Notes: generated from the sequence alone by a model not told the origin. Positions 8,890 to 17,149 are shown, counted from the stretch's first letter. The stretch: DNA of 64,000 nt from an uncultured Collinsella sp. (GCA_900542085.1 UQMK01000005.1:1-64000); one strand, 5' to 3'. Made by a program: numbers and translations.

Positions 8890-9618
8890 CTAGAACCTGC
8901 CCGGGTGCTCGGCGCACAGGTCATCGCGCATGGCGTAGACGCGACTCATGGCTTCGGACTCAAACCATGCCAGGCGTTCCTTGCGCTTGAGCTCGGCCGG
9001 AGCATCGGAAAGCGAGACGGCCTTGCCGGCACGGATCCAGCACTTTTTGGGGCGCATGATCTTTTTGCCCGCAGGCGTGATATCGGACCAGCCGCAGATG
9101 GCGAGCGGGTTGACGGGCGCCTTGCCCATCTGGGCGATGAGCGCAAAGCCGCCGTGGACCTCGGGCTTAATCTCGCGCGAGCGGATGCGCGTTCCCTCGG
9201 GAAAGATCAGGACGTCCTCGCCGCGCTGCAGCGCATGCTGGGCGGCGCGCAGACACTTCATGTCGGCGGTACCACGCTCGACGGGAATGCCGCCCACGCG
9301 GCTAAAGGCCCAGCGCACAATCTTGGTCTTGGCAAACTCAGACTTAAAGATGGGGCGCACACGGCGGCCGCCAAAGAACAGCGCCGTCTCTACAGCCAGG
9401 AGCTCGGCCATCGAGGTGTGGTTGCAGATGACCACGCTTCCGCGGCCTTCCTGGCGCTCAAACAGCAGGTCGGCGTCCTCGACCTTCCAGCGCCACATGA
9501 GCTTGGAGAAGACCCACAGGATGCCCATGACCACGGCGACGGTGCCGCGGATGAGCGCCGGGAACTCGGCGTAGGGGGCGTTGTAGTAATCCTCGGGCGT
9601 CTGCTTAAACAGGCGCAT
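8890..9618 (-). CDS. plsC: 1-acylglycerol-3-phosphate acyltransferase family
   Basis: A 242-residue membrane-associated acyltransferase with one N-terminal hydrophobic segment (VAVVMGILWVFSKLM). Family blocks are visible: VVICNHTSMAELLAVE, the FKSEFAK block, PVERGTADM, and IFPEGTRIRS. The first block reads H-T-S-M-A-E, so the position of the usual HX4D aspartate is glutamate. It is expected to make phosphatidic acid from the product of PlsY. It starts three bases after cmk, in a tight run cmk-plsC-ispH that is common in Gram-positive bacteria. Confidence 0.85.
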   Translation of the reverse strand: MRLFKQTPEDYYNAPYAEFPALIRGTVAVVMGILWVFSKLMWRWKVEDADLLFERQEGRGSVVICNHTSMAELLAVETALFFGGRRVRPIFKSEFAKTKIVRWAFSRVGGIPVERGTADMKCLRAAQHALQRGEDVLIFPEGTRIRSREIKPEVHGGFALIAQMGKAPVNPLAICGWSDITPAGKKIMRPKKCWIRAGKAVSLSDAPAELKRKERLAWFESEAMSRVYAMRDDLCAEHPGRF

Positions 9619-9621
9619 GGG

Positions 9622-10308
9622 CTACCTCCTTTGGTTGATGAGGTCCTCGATGATCGAGACTACCTCGTCTATAGTGTGGGCGGTGGAGTCGACGTGCACG
9701 GCGTCCTCGGCGGGAACGAGCGGCGCGACCTCGCGGCTGCTGTCGAGTTTATCGCGCTGCTTGAGGGCATCGAGGGTCTCGTCGACCTCGGCCTCGAGTT
9801 GCTCGGAGGTGAGCGGCTGCGCATCGTTCTGGTGGCGCTGCAGTACGCGGCGACGGGCGCGCTCGCGCGGGTCGGCGGTCAGGAACACTTTGACCTGCGC
9901 GTTGGGGAACACGACGGTGCCGATGTCGCGACCCTCGGCGACAATGTCGCGGTCCTCGGCGGCGCGGCGCTGATGGATGAGCATGGCGGCGCGCACGCCC
10001 GGGTAGGCCGAGACCTTGGAGACGTTGGCGTCCACCTGCGGAGTGCGGATGGCGGCCGAGGCGTCCGTGCCGTCGATGGTCAGGCGCGTGTCCTCGCCGG
10101 TGCCGTTGGTAAAACGAATCTCGATCTGCTCGGCGAGGGCGTCAATGGCTGCCTCGTCGTCCAGGTCGATGCCGCGGTCGAGCGCGGCGAAGGTGACGGC
10201 GCGATACATGGCGCCCGTGTCGAGCTTGTTAAAGCCTAGCTGGCGGGCGATCTCCTTGGCAATGGTGGACTTGCCGGATCCGGCGGGGCCGTCGATGGCG
10301 ACGATCAT
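9622..10308 (-). CDS. cmk: cytidylate kinase
   Basis: A 228-residue P-loop kinase that phosphorylates CMP and dCMP. The Walker A GPAGSGKSTIAKEIA is at residues 7-15, followed by LDTGAMYRAVTF, the central insert typical of bacterial Cmk, and the lid region FLTADPRERARRR. Length and start (MIVAIDGPAGSGK) are normal. It is preceded by a 66-base gap after the rluB-type gene and followed immediately by plsC. Confidence 0.94.
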   Translation of the reverse strand: MIVAIDGPAGSGKSTIAKEIARQLGFNKLDTGAMYRAVTFAALDRGIDLDDEAAIDALAEQIEIRFTNGTGEDTRLTIDGTDASAAIRTPQVDANVSKVSAYPGVRAAMLIHQRRAAEDRDIVAEGRDIGTVVFPNAQVKVFLTADPRERARRRVLQRHQNDAQPLTSEQLEAEVDETLDALKQRDKLDSSREVAPLVPAEDAVHVDSTAHTIDEVVSIIEDLINQRR

Positions 10309-10374
10309 GCAATGCTTCCTTTCGGTGGTTGATGTGCTGGTATGGGACGCGGGCGCTGGGGCTTGGCGGACTGG

Positions 10375-11349
10375 CTAGCCCGTGTAGCGCTCGCGGTAGG
10401 TGTTGCGCTTGGGCGCGGAGCCGTGGCTGCCGTGATGGCGCGTGCGGGTCGCGGCGTTGTCCTGGGACACGCGGTCGCCCCGCTTGGAGCTGGCTTGCTT
10501 GGGCGGGATGCCGCCGGCCTTGAGGATCTGCACCTCGTGGTCGGTAAGTTCGCGCCACGAGCCCTTGGCCACGTCCTTGAGCTCCAGGCCGGCAAAGTTG
10601 CAGCGGTGCAGGCGGATCACCGGGTGGTGGATCTTGCTCAGCATGCGCTTGACCTGGTTCTTGCGGCCCTCGCGGATGATGACCTCCACGGCGGTGGTGC
10701 CGGGCTTGACACCCTGCGGAGCCACGGCTTCGGCCTCGCGAGCGTTAATGACACGGCAGATTGCCGGCTGGCACAGGCCGTCGTCGAGCTCGATGCCGCG
10801 ACGCAGCGGCGCAAGATCGTGGTCGGACAGTTCGCCGTCCACGAGCGCCTGGTAGGTCTTGTAGACGTGCTTGCTGGGGTGCAGCAGATCCTGCGACAGG
10901 TCGCCGTCGGTGGTAAAGAGCAAAAGGCCCGTGGTGTCGCGGTCCAGGCGACCCACCGGGAAGAGCCCCGGAAAGCGGTCGCGCGGGACCAGGTCGGCCA
11001 CGCAAGGGCGCTCCTGCGGATCGCTCATGGTGGTGAGGTAGCCGGTCGGCTTGTAGAGCATCAGGTACACGGCGCCCTGGTTGAGCTTGACCGGTATGCC
11101 GTCGACCTCAATATGGTCGCGGTCCACATCGACCTTGGTGCCCAGCTCGGTCGCGACCTGGCCGTTGACGGTCACGCGGCCGGCGGTCATCAGGTCCTCC
11201 GAGCCGCGGCGGCTCGCTACGCCCGCGCGCGCCAAAAAGCGCTGCAGGCGCATGGTGTGCGGGTAGACGGGCTGGGCGTCGCCTGTGGGCGCTGCGGTGT
11301 CCATGGCGCTTGCGATGCGCGTCTCCCCTGCTTCGTTAGTCCTCGTCAT
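10375..11349 (-). CDS. rluB: rRNA pseudouridine synthase, RluB-type
   Basis: About 324 residues. An S4 RNA-binding domain (MRLQRFLARAGVASRRGSE...) is followed by an RsuA/RluB/E/F catalytic domain with VGRLDRDTTGLLLF, where the second aspartate is the nucleophile, and a KNQVKRML block. Such enzymes modify 23S rRNA near helix 89. The start at 11349 is favoured by a GGAGG five bases before its ATG; it then overlaps the scpB end by 14 bases. The association with scpA/scpB is classic. The tail after residue 280 is basic and low-complexity. Confidence 0.88.
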   Translation of the reverse strand: MTRTNEAGETRIASAMDTAAPTGDAQPVYPHTMRLQRFLARAGVASRRGSEDLMTAGRVTVNGQVATELGTKVDVDRDHIEVDGIPVKLNQGAVYLMLYKPTGYLTTMSDPQERPCVADLVPRDRFPGLFPVGRLDRDTTGLLLFTTDGDLSQDLLHPSKHVYKTYQALVDGELSDHDLAPLRRGIELDDGLCQPAICRVINAREAEAVAPQGVKPGTTAVEVIIREGRKNQVKRMLSKIHHPVIRLHRCNFAGLELKDVAKGSWRELTDHEVQILKAGGIPPKQASSKRGDRVSQDNAATRTRHHGSHGSAPKRNTYRERYTG

Positions 11350-12055
11350 GCATATCCTCCGAGGTAACACCTGCGGCCAGGAGTTCCTCGTCATCGGTGT
11401 CCTCAACATCGGTATCGATCAGTTCGCGCTCTTCGTCCAGATCCTCGGCCTGCTCCTCGAGCGTGGACTGAATGCTGCGGCCGCTCAGGCGCTCGCGAAT
11501 AAACTGGCGCGACTGCTCGTCGGGGGCAAACTGCTCCAAATCGGGCAGGTCGCGAGTGGAGCGCAGGCCGAACTTTTCCAAGAAGGCGTTGGTCGTGCCG
11601 TAGATGATGGCCTGACCGCGCTCGGGGTCGCGGCCGAGCTCGCGCACCAGACCCTTATCCACGAGCGACGCGATGACGCCATCGGAGTTGACGCCGCGGA
11701 TGCCCTTGACCACCTCACGCGTAACGGGCTGGTGGTAGGCGATGACGGCCAGGGTCTCGAGCGCCGCCTGCGACAGCTTTTGCGTGTCCCAGCTCAGCAC
11801 GTAGGCCTCGACCACATCGTGGTAGGCGGGGTGTGTAAACAGGCGCCAGCCACCGGCGACCTCGCGCAGCTGAAAGCCACGGTTGGCCTCCTCGTACTCA
11901 ACCTTGAGCTCGGCCAAAAGCGACGCGCACTCGCCCGGGGCGATATCCAGCGCACCTGCCAGCGCGGGTGCGCTCACGGGGTCGCTTGACACCAGCAGCA
12001 GCGCCTCGAGGGCGCCTTTTAGGCTGTTTGCCTCCAACGTGGAAAGGGTTGACAT
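11336..12055 (-). CDS. scpB: segregation and condensation protein B
   Basis: A 239-residue winged-helix kleisin-associated protein that binds ScpA and SMC in chromosome condensation. Residues 5-180 show tandem winged helices (LEALLLVSSDPVSAPALA, LSQAALETLAVIAYHQPVTR, GRDPERGQAIIYGTTNAFLEKFG). The last 60 residues are a strongly acidic tail, common in Actinobacteria. It lies 11 bases downstream of scpA. Confidence 0.93.
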   Translation of the reverse strand: MSTLSTLEANSLKGALEALLLVSSDPVSAPALAGALDIAPGECASLLAELKVEYEEANRGFQLREVAGGWRLFTHPAYHDVVEAYVLSWDTQKLSQAALETLAVIAYHQPVTREVVKGIRGVNSDGVIASLVDKGLVRELGRDPERGQAIIYGTTNAFLEKFGLRSTRDLPDLEQFAPDEQSRQFIRERLSGRSIQSTLEEQAEDLDEERELIDTDVEDTDDEELLAAGVTSEDMHDED

Positions 12056-12066
12056 GGTTAGCGCTC

Positions 12067-12876
12067 CTATTCGGTGAGCTCGGGGCCCTCGCCGGGCACG
12101 TATGCCTCGGCGCCCTCGACGCGGTTGATTTGAATGGTTCCAAAGATTTCGTCCTGGCTTAGCGTTAGCGAGCCGCGCTTGGCTAGCTCGAGCATGGCCA
12201 GGAAGGTGACGACGAGCTGCTCGGTGGTGGCGTCGCCGTCCAACAGCTCGCGGAAGGTGCAGGTTTGGTGCGCCATGGTAAAGCGATCGACCGAGGCCAC
12301 CGTCAGGTCGAGTGGCACACGATGCGGTGCCACGTGCTCGGCCTCCAGCAGGAAGGTCTGGCGCTTGCCGTCCAGGTCGGCGCAGATGACGGCGAGGCCG
12401 CGCAGGGTAATGCCGGCCAGGTAGTCGGGCATAAGGCCCAAGAACTCGGGGTCGGGGCCGGCTACGCGCGGATGCATGCGGCTCTCGGCCTGCATGCGGG
12501 CGCCAAGGGCCGCCGCCGCGCCCTTAAACTGTTTGTAGGCGATCAGGCGCTGGATCAGGACCTCGCGCAGGGCGTCGCCGTCGAGTGCGCTGAGCTCCTC
12601 GAGGTCTTCGTCGTCCTCGTCATCTTCAACGGATTTGCTGGGAGCCTCCTGGGGTACCAGCGAGGCGGCCTTGATGTCCAAAAGGGTTGCCGCGACCAGC
12701 AAAAAGTCGCTCGCCACGTCCAGGTCCAGCGCCTCAATGCGCTCTACCTCGGCCAGGTACTGTTCGGCCACCTCGCTGATCGAGATGGCACCGATATCAA
12801 CTTTTTGGCGGGTTACCAGCTGCAGCAGCAGGTCGAACGGTCCGCTGTAGACCTGCGTCGACACGCGATACGACAT
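12067..12876 (-). CDS. scpA: segregation and condensation protein A
   Basis: A 269-residue kleisin. The N-terminus YRVSTQVYSGPFDLLLQLVTRQKVDI and the following helical region with ISEVAEQYLAEVERIEALDLDVASDFLLVAATL are diagnostic; an acidic linker at about residues 88-100 separates it from the C-terminal winged helix (FLAMLELAKRGSLTLSQDEIFG). It bridges the SMC heads and recruits ScpB, encoded next. The 84 bases upstream hold only a weak short inverted repeat. Confidence 0.93.
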   Translation of the reverse strand: MSYRVSTQVYSGPFDLLLQLVTRQKVDIGAISISEVAEQYLAEVERIEALDLDVASDFLLVAATLLDIKAASLVPQEAPSKSVEDDEDDEDLEELSALDGDALREVLIQRLIAYKQFKGAAAALGARMQAESRMHPRVAGPDPEFLGLMPDYLAGITLRGLAVICADLDGKRQTFLLEAEHVAPHRVPLDLTVASVDRFTMAHQTCTFRELLDGDATTEQLVVTFLAMLELAKRGSLTLSQDEIFGTIQINRVEGAEAYVPGEGPELTE

Positions 12877-12960
12877 CTTCGACCTCCTTTGACGGCGCCT
12901 TCGCGGCGCGGTTTGGGTGCATGTTGCGACCGTTTTGCACGGTCGACCTGTAAGTTTACC

Positions 12961-13644
12961 CTAGATGCCGGCGATTGCGAAGTTGAGCAGCCACTCGGCC
13001 AGCGGATACACGGTAACGTCGAAATAGCGGCCGATCACGTCGATGCCGGTCCACATGGGGAGCAGGTACAGCACGATGATAAGGATGGGCATGGCGTATT
13101 GCTGCAGGCGATAGTAGTTGGCGAGCGCCTTGCCCTTGAGGAACGGCACGATGATCGACGAGCCGTCGAGCGGCGGGATCGGGATGAGGTTAAAGAACGC
13201 GAGCGACAAGTTGACCACGATAAAGGTGGCGCCGAAGTTCATGATTTGGGACGCAACGGCAAAGGACATGCTGGCATAGAGGTTGCCGTATGCCGCGTGC
13301 ATGAGGGCCGCGGCCAGGCACGCGAGCGCGACGTTCGATGCGGGGCCGGCTGCGCTCACCAGGACCTCGTCGCGCTTGGGGTGCTTGAGGTTATTGAGGT
13401 ACACGGGCACGGGTTTGGCAAAGGCGAACACCGGACCGCCGGCGGCAAGCATGAGCAGCGGCAGGAGGATGGTGCCAAACGGGTCGATATGGTTGAGCGG
13501 GTTGAGCGAGACACGACCACGCGAGCGGGCCGTCTTATCGCCGAGCGCCCAGGCCGCGGCGGCATGCGCGCTCTCGTGGATGACGATACCAACGATGACG
13601 GCGACGGCGCTCGCGAGCAGGTTCGTGAGGTAGCTGCTGGACAT
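12961..13644 (-). CDS. site-2 protease family (M50) membrane metallopeptidase
   Basis: A 227-residue polytopic protein with HESAH near residue 24 (zinc-binding HEXXH) and SLNPLNHIDPFGTI plus IPPLDGSSII, the second zinc-ligand region of short M50 proteases of the YwhC type. About five hydrophobic segments are visible. Substrate unknown; site-2 proteases cleave membrane-embedded anti-sigma factors or peptide remnants. It is encoded between a small membrane protein and scpA and is a usual companion of the scpAB-rluB block. Confidence 0.85.
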   Translation of the reverse strand: MSSSYLTNLLASAVAVIVGIVIHESAHAAAAWALGDKTARSRGRVSLNPLNHIDPFGTILLPLLMLAAGGPVFAFAKPVPVYLNNLKHPKRDEVLVSAAGPASNVALACLAAALMHAAYGNLYASMSFAVASQIMNFGATFIVVNLSLAFFNLIPIPPLDGSSIIVPFLKGKALANYYRLQQYAMPILIIVLYLLPMWTGIDVIGRYFDVTVYPLAEWLLNFAIAGI

Positions 13645-13653
13645 GGCGCTCCC

Positions 13654-13950
13654 CTAGCGGACGCGGCGCGAGGCACGCGTGAGCAGGTAGTCGGCCACAA
13701 ACAGGATGACGGCCACGATGGCGTAATCCAGGCGGAACACACCGCCAAAGGGCGATGTGATGACGCCGTAGCCGGCGATAGCACTCGGCAGCGCGCGCGA
13801 AAGCTCAACGACAAAGCCCACAATCTGCAGCTTGGCGGTGAGGCCGCTAAAGCACAGCAGCACGGTCATCGCGCTCATAAAGATGCCGCAGATGCGACAG
13901 GCGATGGCGATGATGCTCATCGCCACGGCGGTGGCTTTACGAGAGTTCAC
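13654..13950 (-). CDS. small membrane protein, function unknown
   Basis: About 98 residues with two or three hydrophobic segments (SIIAIACRICGIFMSAMTVLL, then VGFVVELSRALPS, then YAIVAVILFVADYLLT). The GTG at 13950 is preceded by GAGGAG and overlaps the end of the ABC-F gene by 14 bases; a later ATG at 13920 is the alternative. I do not recognise a family. The overlap suggests it is translated together with the ABC-F protein. Confidence 0.6.
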   Translation of the reverse strand: MNSRKATAVAMSIIAIACRICGIFMSAMTVLLCFSGLTAKLQIVGFVVELSRALPSAIAGYGVITSPFGGVFRLDYAIVAVILFVADYLLTRASRRVR

Positions 13951-15970
13951 GCGCGGTCTCCTCTTCGATCTGGGTGGAAAGCTCCAGCCATTCGTCCTCG
14001 AGCTTGGGCAGCTCTTGCTTAAGGCCGTTATATTCCCCCAGCGCGGCGTTGAACTTGTCCTGATCGGCATAAAGCTCTTCGCTTGCCATCAATTCCATAA
14101 GCTCGTCATAGCGGGCGCGCTTTTTGTCGAGCTCGGCCTCGATCTTCTTGAGCTGGTTGCGCACGCCCTTGAGCTTTTTGTTGAGCGCGGCGCGGGCCTG
14201 GGCCTCGGCGCGCTTTTGCTCCTTGGTCTTTTTGCCCTCGGCCGGCTTAGGCGCCGCGGCGGGGGTGTCGACATGGGCGGCGCTGGCTTTGGTGGACTTG
14301 GCCGCGGCAGGCGCGCTCTCCCCTGCCGTCTCGGCGGCGGCGCGGGCTGCGAGGTCCTCGCGCTTGAAGAGGTAGTAGTCGTAGTCGCCGTCGTAGACCG
14401 TGACCTTGCCGTCGCGGATGTCGATGATGCGGTTGGCCACGGCGCGTACCAGGTGCTCGTCGTGGCTGATCAGCACGATGGTGCCGGGGAAGTTTTGCAG
14501 GGCGTTCTCGAGCATGTCCACCGAGTCGATGTCCAAGTGGTTGGTGGGCTCGTCCAGGCACAGGAGCGCCTCGGGCGCCACGAGCATCTTGGCCAGGGCC
14601 AGACGCGCCTTTTCGCCGCCGGAGAGGACGCGGACCTGCTTTTCAATTGCGTCGTTGTCGCTAAACAGGAAGGCGCCCAGCAGGCTACGCTGCTGCGGCA
14701 CGGTCCACTTGGGCGTGACGGTGTCGATCTCTTGCAAGACGGTGTTGGACTCGGTCATGCCCTCGAGCGCATGCTGGGCATAGTAGGCGATGCCCACGTT
14801 GGTACCCAGGTCGCGCGTGCCGGTAGTGGGCGGCTCCAGGCCGGCGAGGATCTTCATGAGGGTGGACTTGCCGGCGCCGTTGGGGCCGACAAGCGCCACG
14901 TGCTCGCCGCGGTAGAGTTTGAGGTCGATGTCGCTGTAGATGTGCTTGTCGCCGTAGGACTTGGAGACGCCCTCCAGGCTCACGACCATATCGCCGGAGC
15001 GCGGCGGGTCGGGGAACTTAAAGTCGATGTGCTTGTGGCCCTCGGGCAGGATGACGAGCTCCTTTTTGATTTGCTCGATCTTGCGGATGCGCTCCTGCGC
15101 CTGGGCGGCCTTGGTGGGCTTGTAGCGGAACTTGTCAACGAAGACCTGCATGTGGGCGATGTCGCGCTCCTGCGCGGCGCGCTTGGCGCGCATCTGCTCC
15201 AGGTTGTCCTCCCGCTGCTTGAGGTAGCTGCTGTAGTTGCCGGTGTAGGTGGTCACGCGGCGGTTTTCGAGCGCGGCGACGTGGTCGACGCAGGCGTCCA
15301 TGAAGGCGCGGTCGTGGCTGACGATGAGCACGGCGCCGTCGTAGTTGGCGATAAAGCCGCGCAGCCACTGGACGCTTTCAAGGTCCAGGTGGTTGGTGGG
15401 CTCGTCAAGTAGCAGTAGGTCGGGGTGGCGCAGGAAGAGCTTGGCCAGCGCGATGCGCATCTGCCAGCCGCCCGAGAACTCGGAGCACGGGCGCTCAAAG
15501 TCGGTGACCTTAAAGCCCAGGCCGGACAGGATCTTGCGGGCGTTGCTCTCGAGCTCGTAGCCGCCCAGGTGCTCAAAGCGGTCCTGGACCTGGCCGTACT
15601 CGTTAAGGAGCGCGTCGACGTCCTTGCCTTGCTCAGAGAGCTCGGTGATCTGGGCCTGCAGCTCGTTGGCGCGCTCGCCCACGCGACGGATTTCCTTGGC
15701 GGCTGCCATGACCTCGGCGAGGATGGTGGTGTCCTTTTGCTCCAGGTTGGTTTCCTGCTCTAGGTAACCCACCTGGCAGTCCTTTGCGTACTGGACCTGG
15801 CCGGCGTCGGGGCTGTCGATGCCCATGATGATCTTGAGCATGGTGGTTTTGCCGGCGCCGTTGGGTCCCACGAGCGCAAAGCGCTCGCCGGGGTTAATCT
15901 GGAAGGACGCGCCGCTAAAGAGGACGCGCGCGCCGAAGCTTTTTTCGATCTTGTCGACCAGGAGGATCAT
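13937..15970 (-). CDS. ABC-F family ATPase
   Basis: A 677-residue soluble protein with two ABC domains and no membrane segments. Walker A GPNGAGKTTMLK and GPNGAGKSTLMK, signature sequences and two LDEPTNHLD Walker B motifs are present; the linker with KFRYKPTKAAQAQERIRKIE is the ABC-F interdomain arm. An Ala-rich stretch and a C-terminal coiled coil (about residues 590-670) resemble Uup/YdiF-type members that act on the ribosome rather than resistance proteins with long arms. It ends the housekeeping run. Confidence 0.88.
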   Translation of the reverse strand: MILLVDKIEKSFGARVLFSGASFQINPGERFALVGPNGAGKTTMLKIIMGIDSPDAGQVQYAKDCQVGYLEQETNLEQKDTTILAEVMAAAKEIRRVGERANELQAQITELSEQGKDVDALLNEYGQVQDRFEHLGGYELESNARKILSGLGFKVTDFERPCSEFSGGWQMRIALAKLFLRHPDLLLLDEPTNHLDLESVQWLRGFIANYDGAVLIVSHDRAFMDACVDHVAALENRRVTTYTGNYSSYLKQREDNLEQMRAKRAAQERDIAHMQVFVDKFRYKPTKAAQAQERIRKIEQIKKELVILPEGHKHIDFKFPDPPRSGDMVVSLEGVSKSYGDKHIYSDIDLKLYRGEHVALVGPNGAGKSTLMKILAGLEPPTTGTRDLGTNVGIAYYAQHALEGMTESNTVLQEIDTVTPKWTVPQQRSLLGAFLFSDNDAIEKQVRVLSGGEKARLALAKMLVAPEALLCLDEPTNHLDIDSVDMLENALQNFPGTIVLISHDEHLVRAVANRIIDIRDGKVTVYDGDYDYYLFKREDLAARAAAETAGESAPAAAKSTKASAAHVDTPAAAPKPAEGKKTKEQKRAEAQARAALNKKLKGVRNQLKKIEAELDKKRARYDELMELMASEELYADQDKFNAALGEYNGLKQELPKLEDEWLELSTQIEEETARELS

Positions 15971-15996
15971 GGTGCCGCCTTTGACCTTGTGTGCCT

Positions 15997-16050
15997 ATAT
16001 GAAAAAAGGCCCCAACTTGCGTTGGAGCCTCATTCAATGCTCGGGTGGAG
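15997..16050 (-). repeat. terminator-bearing direct repeat, copy 1
   Basis: A 54-bp block repeated at 16967-17020 with one mismatch. It contains the rho-independent terminator of tRNA-Ala and ends in the GGTGGAG heptamer that starts the tRNA 3' end. The offset between copies is 970 bp. Confidence 0.9.
16002..16029 (-). terminator. tRNA-Ala terminator (T1)
   Basis: On the minus strand GGCTCCAAC and GTTGGGGCC pair around a GCAA tetraloop and are followed by a run of six T. It directly follows tRNA-Ala copy 1. Confidence 0.85.
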
Positions 16051-16118
16051 ACGAGGGGGATCGAACCCCTGACCTCTTGACTGCCAGTCAAGCGCTCTCC
16101 CAGCTGAGCTACGCCCCC
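16046..16118 (-). tRNA. tRNA-Ala (anticodon GGC), copy 1
   Basis: A full cloverleaf on the minus strand. The acceptor GGGGGCG pairs with CGTCTCC with two G-U pairs; the anticodon loop CTGGCAG in a CTTGA/TCAAG stem gives GGC (alanine). The T loop is GTTCGAT. CCA is only partly encoded (ACC). An identical gene lies at 49193-49265. Confidence 0.95.
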
Positions 16119-16130
16119 GTGCGAAGAAGT

Positions 16131-16159
16131 ACTATACGGGAACTCGGACGGCGATGCAA
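16131..16159 (-). promoter_or_regulatory. promoter of tRNA-Ala copy 1
   Basis: A minus-strand TTGCAT at 16154-16159 and TATAGT at 16131-16136 are separated by 17 bases and sit just upstream of the tRNA. The same promoter is carried by copy 2. Confidence 0.75.
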
Positions 16160-16179
16160 GGGCAATTTTGAAAAACTTT

Positions 16180-16246
16180 CGCGGGACCCGGGGAGGCAGG
16201 GCAAGCCCGCAGGGCACCGGGCCTCCCCGGGTCCCGCGGGCTTGCC
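16180..16246. other. GC-rich structured non-coding segment (pseudoknot-like)
   Basis: Two long inverted repeats interlock. An 18-bp arm at 16180-16197 pairs perfectly with 16221-16238; an 11-bp arm at 16200-16210 in its loop pairs with 16236-16246 beyond it. They share three bases at 16236-16238, so they could form an H-type pseudoknot or act as alternative hairpins. No convincing ORF uses this stretch. It lies in the 569-base interval between the tRNA-Ala promoter and the next tRNA. Confidence 0.5.
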
Positions 16247-16350
16247 GACTTGACGCGCGGAACACGACCCGCCCCGTGCAACAGGGTTTTCCGTGCACCG
16301 CCAGTCCCATAATCGGGTCTGATTGCGAAGCGCCCCTCCCCTGCGCTTCA

Positions 16351-16500
16351 GAACCATGCCGGTTTACTACGATGAATCAGGAATGTCCGACCACGCACGC
16401 CTTTTCGCGTAACCGGCGGGCTCCCTACCTGCGGTTTTACAAATGGAGAACACGCGGTGCTTGGGAGTCGCTGATCCGTCGTAGTAATCCGGCATGGTTC
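16351..16500. repeat. 150-bp repeat element with 22-bp terminal inverted repeats, copy 1
   Basis: The arms 16351-16372 and 16479-16500 are inverted copies with one mismatch. A diverged, indel-free copy of the same layout lies at about 49521-49670, with an identical 16-mer CTACCTGCGGTTTTAC in both (16425-16440 here). In one frame both copies also read similar peptides (YLRFY ... RS.PAW then stop), so a tiny coding element is possible. No transposase is present. Each copy lies about 190-270 bases upstream of a tRNA-Ala(GGC). Confidence 0.55.
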
Positions 16501-16730
16501 TGAAATGACATCAGGTTGATTTCACGCATAAATATGTTGGAGCCCTGAAATATAGGCTTTTACTTTTTCTAAAACACGTCTTTTCCGCGATGCGCCTAGA
16601 TTAGCTGTTGTTTAGCATCGGATATGATCTTGCGTTGTGCGACTTGCTCGTGCATGGTAGTATTTCACGACGTGAAGCGAAGAAATTTGGCCTGAGTTGC
16701 CTTTGTTAGAATTGCATTCACCGTTCATAA

Positions 16731-16806
16731 GGGCTCTTGGCGCAACGGTTAGCGCAGGGGACTCATAATCCCTGGGTTCTGGGTTCGAATCCCGGAGGGC
16801 CCACCA
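16731..16806 (+). tRNA. tRNA with CAU anticodon (Met or lysidine-modified Ile)
   Basis: A 76-nt cloverleaf with encoded CCA. The acceptor GGGCTCT pairs with AGGGCCC; the anticodon loop CTCATAA lies in a GGGGA/TCCCT stem; the T loop is TTCGAAT. The CAU anticodon could belong to elongator methionine or to isoleucine with lysidine. The initiator is less likely because the acceptor start is fully paired. Confidence 0.92.
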
Positions 16807-16815
16807 GAGTATTTC

Positions 16816-16845
16816 GAGGCCGGGCATTACGCCCGGCCTCTTTGT
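16816..16845 (+). terminator. terminator after the CAU tRNA
   Basis: GAGGCCGGGC and GCCCGGCCTC form a perfect 10-bp stem around ATTAC, followed by TTTGTT. Confidence 0.85.
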
Positions 16846-16966
16846 TATTGAGCTGCAGACTAGCTTTGTCATTCAGAGACGTAAAGTTATCAACATTCAT
16901 ATTCGTAATTAACAATGGGTATGTCGCCAAGATGCTACTCAGCCAATACATGGCTTAAATTAATAG

Positions 16967-17020
16967 ATATGAAAAAAAGCCCCAACTTGCGTTGGAGCCT
17001 CATTCAATGCTCGGGTGGAG
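16967..17020 (-). repeat. terminator-bearing direct repeat, copy 2 (T2), truncated at attL
   Basis: This matches 15997-16050 at 53 of 54 positions, including the hairpin and A/T run, then ends at GGTGGAG where phage sequence begins. The best reading is that it was the terminator of tRNA-Ala copy 2 and is now 32 kb from that gene. Confidence 0.85.
17014..17020. other. attL core GGTGGAG
   Basis: The left boundary heptamer. Left of it lies the tRNA-Ala terminator repeat, right of it unique phage sequence. The short core suits a serine integrase. Confidence 0.7.
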
Positions 17021-17149
17021 CAGAAGCTACTTACTGCGAACACGGTATATGCCAACTCGGTTGAAATCAAGGTAACACGAAGCTGGTTTGCCATCGTGGC
17101 CATCTGTGAACCAAATAATAAAAAAGGCTAATCAATCCCAAATTTCTGC

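Noticed and set aside
16044..16161. 118-bp match with 49191-49308 as attL/attR
   Set aside because: If this were the att duplication, the element would start at 16 kb and include the CAU tRNA. The second terminator copy at 16967-17020 ending exactly at GGTGGAG shows instead a pre-existing tRNA duplication with a 7-bp core.
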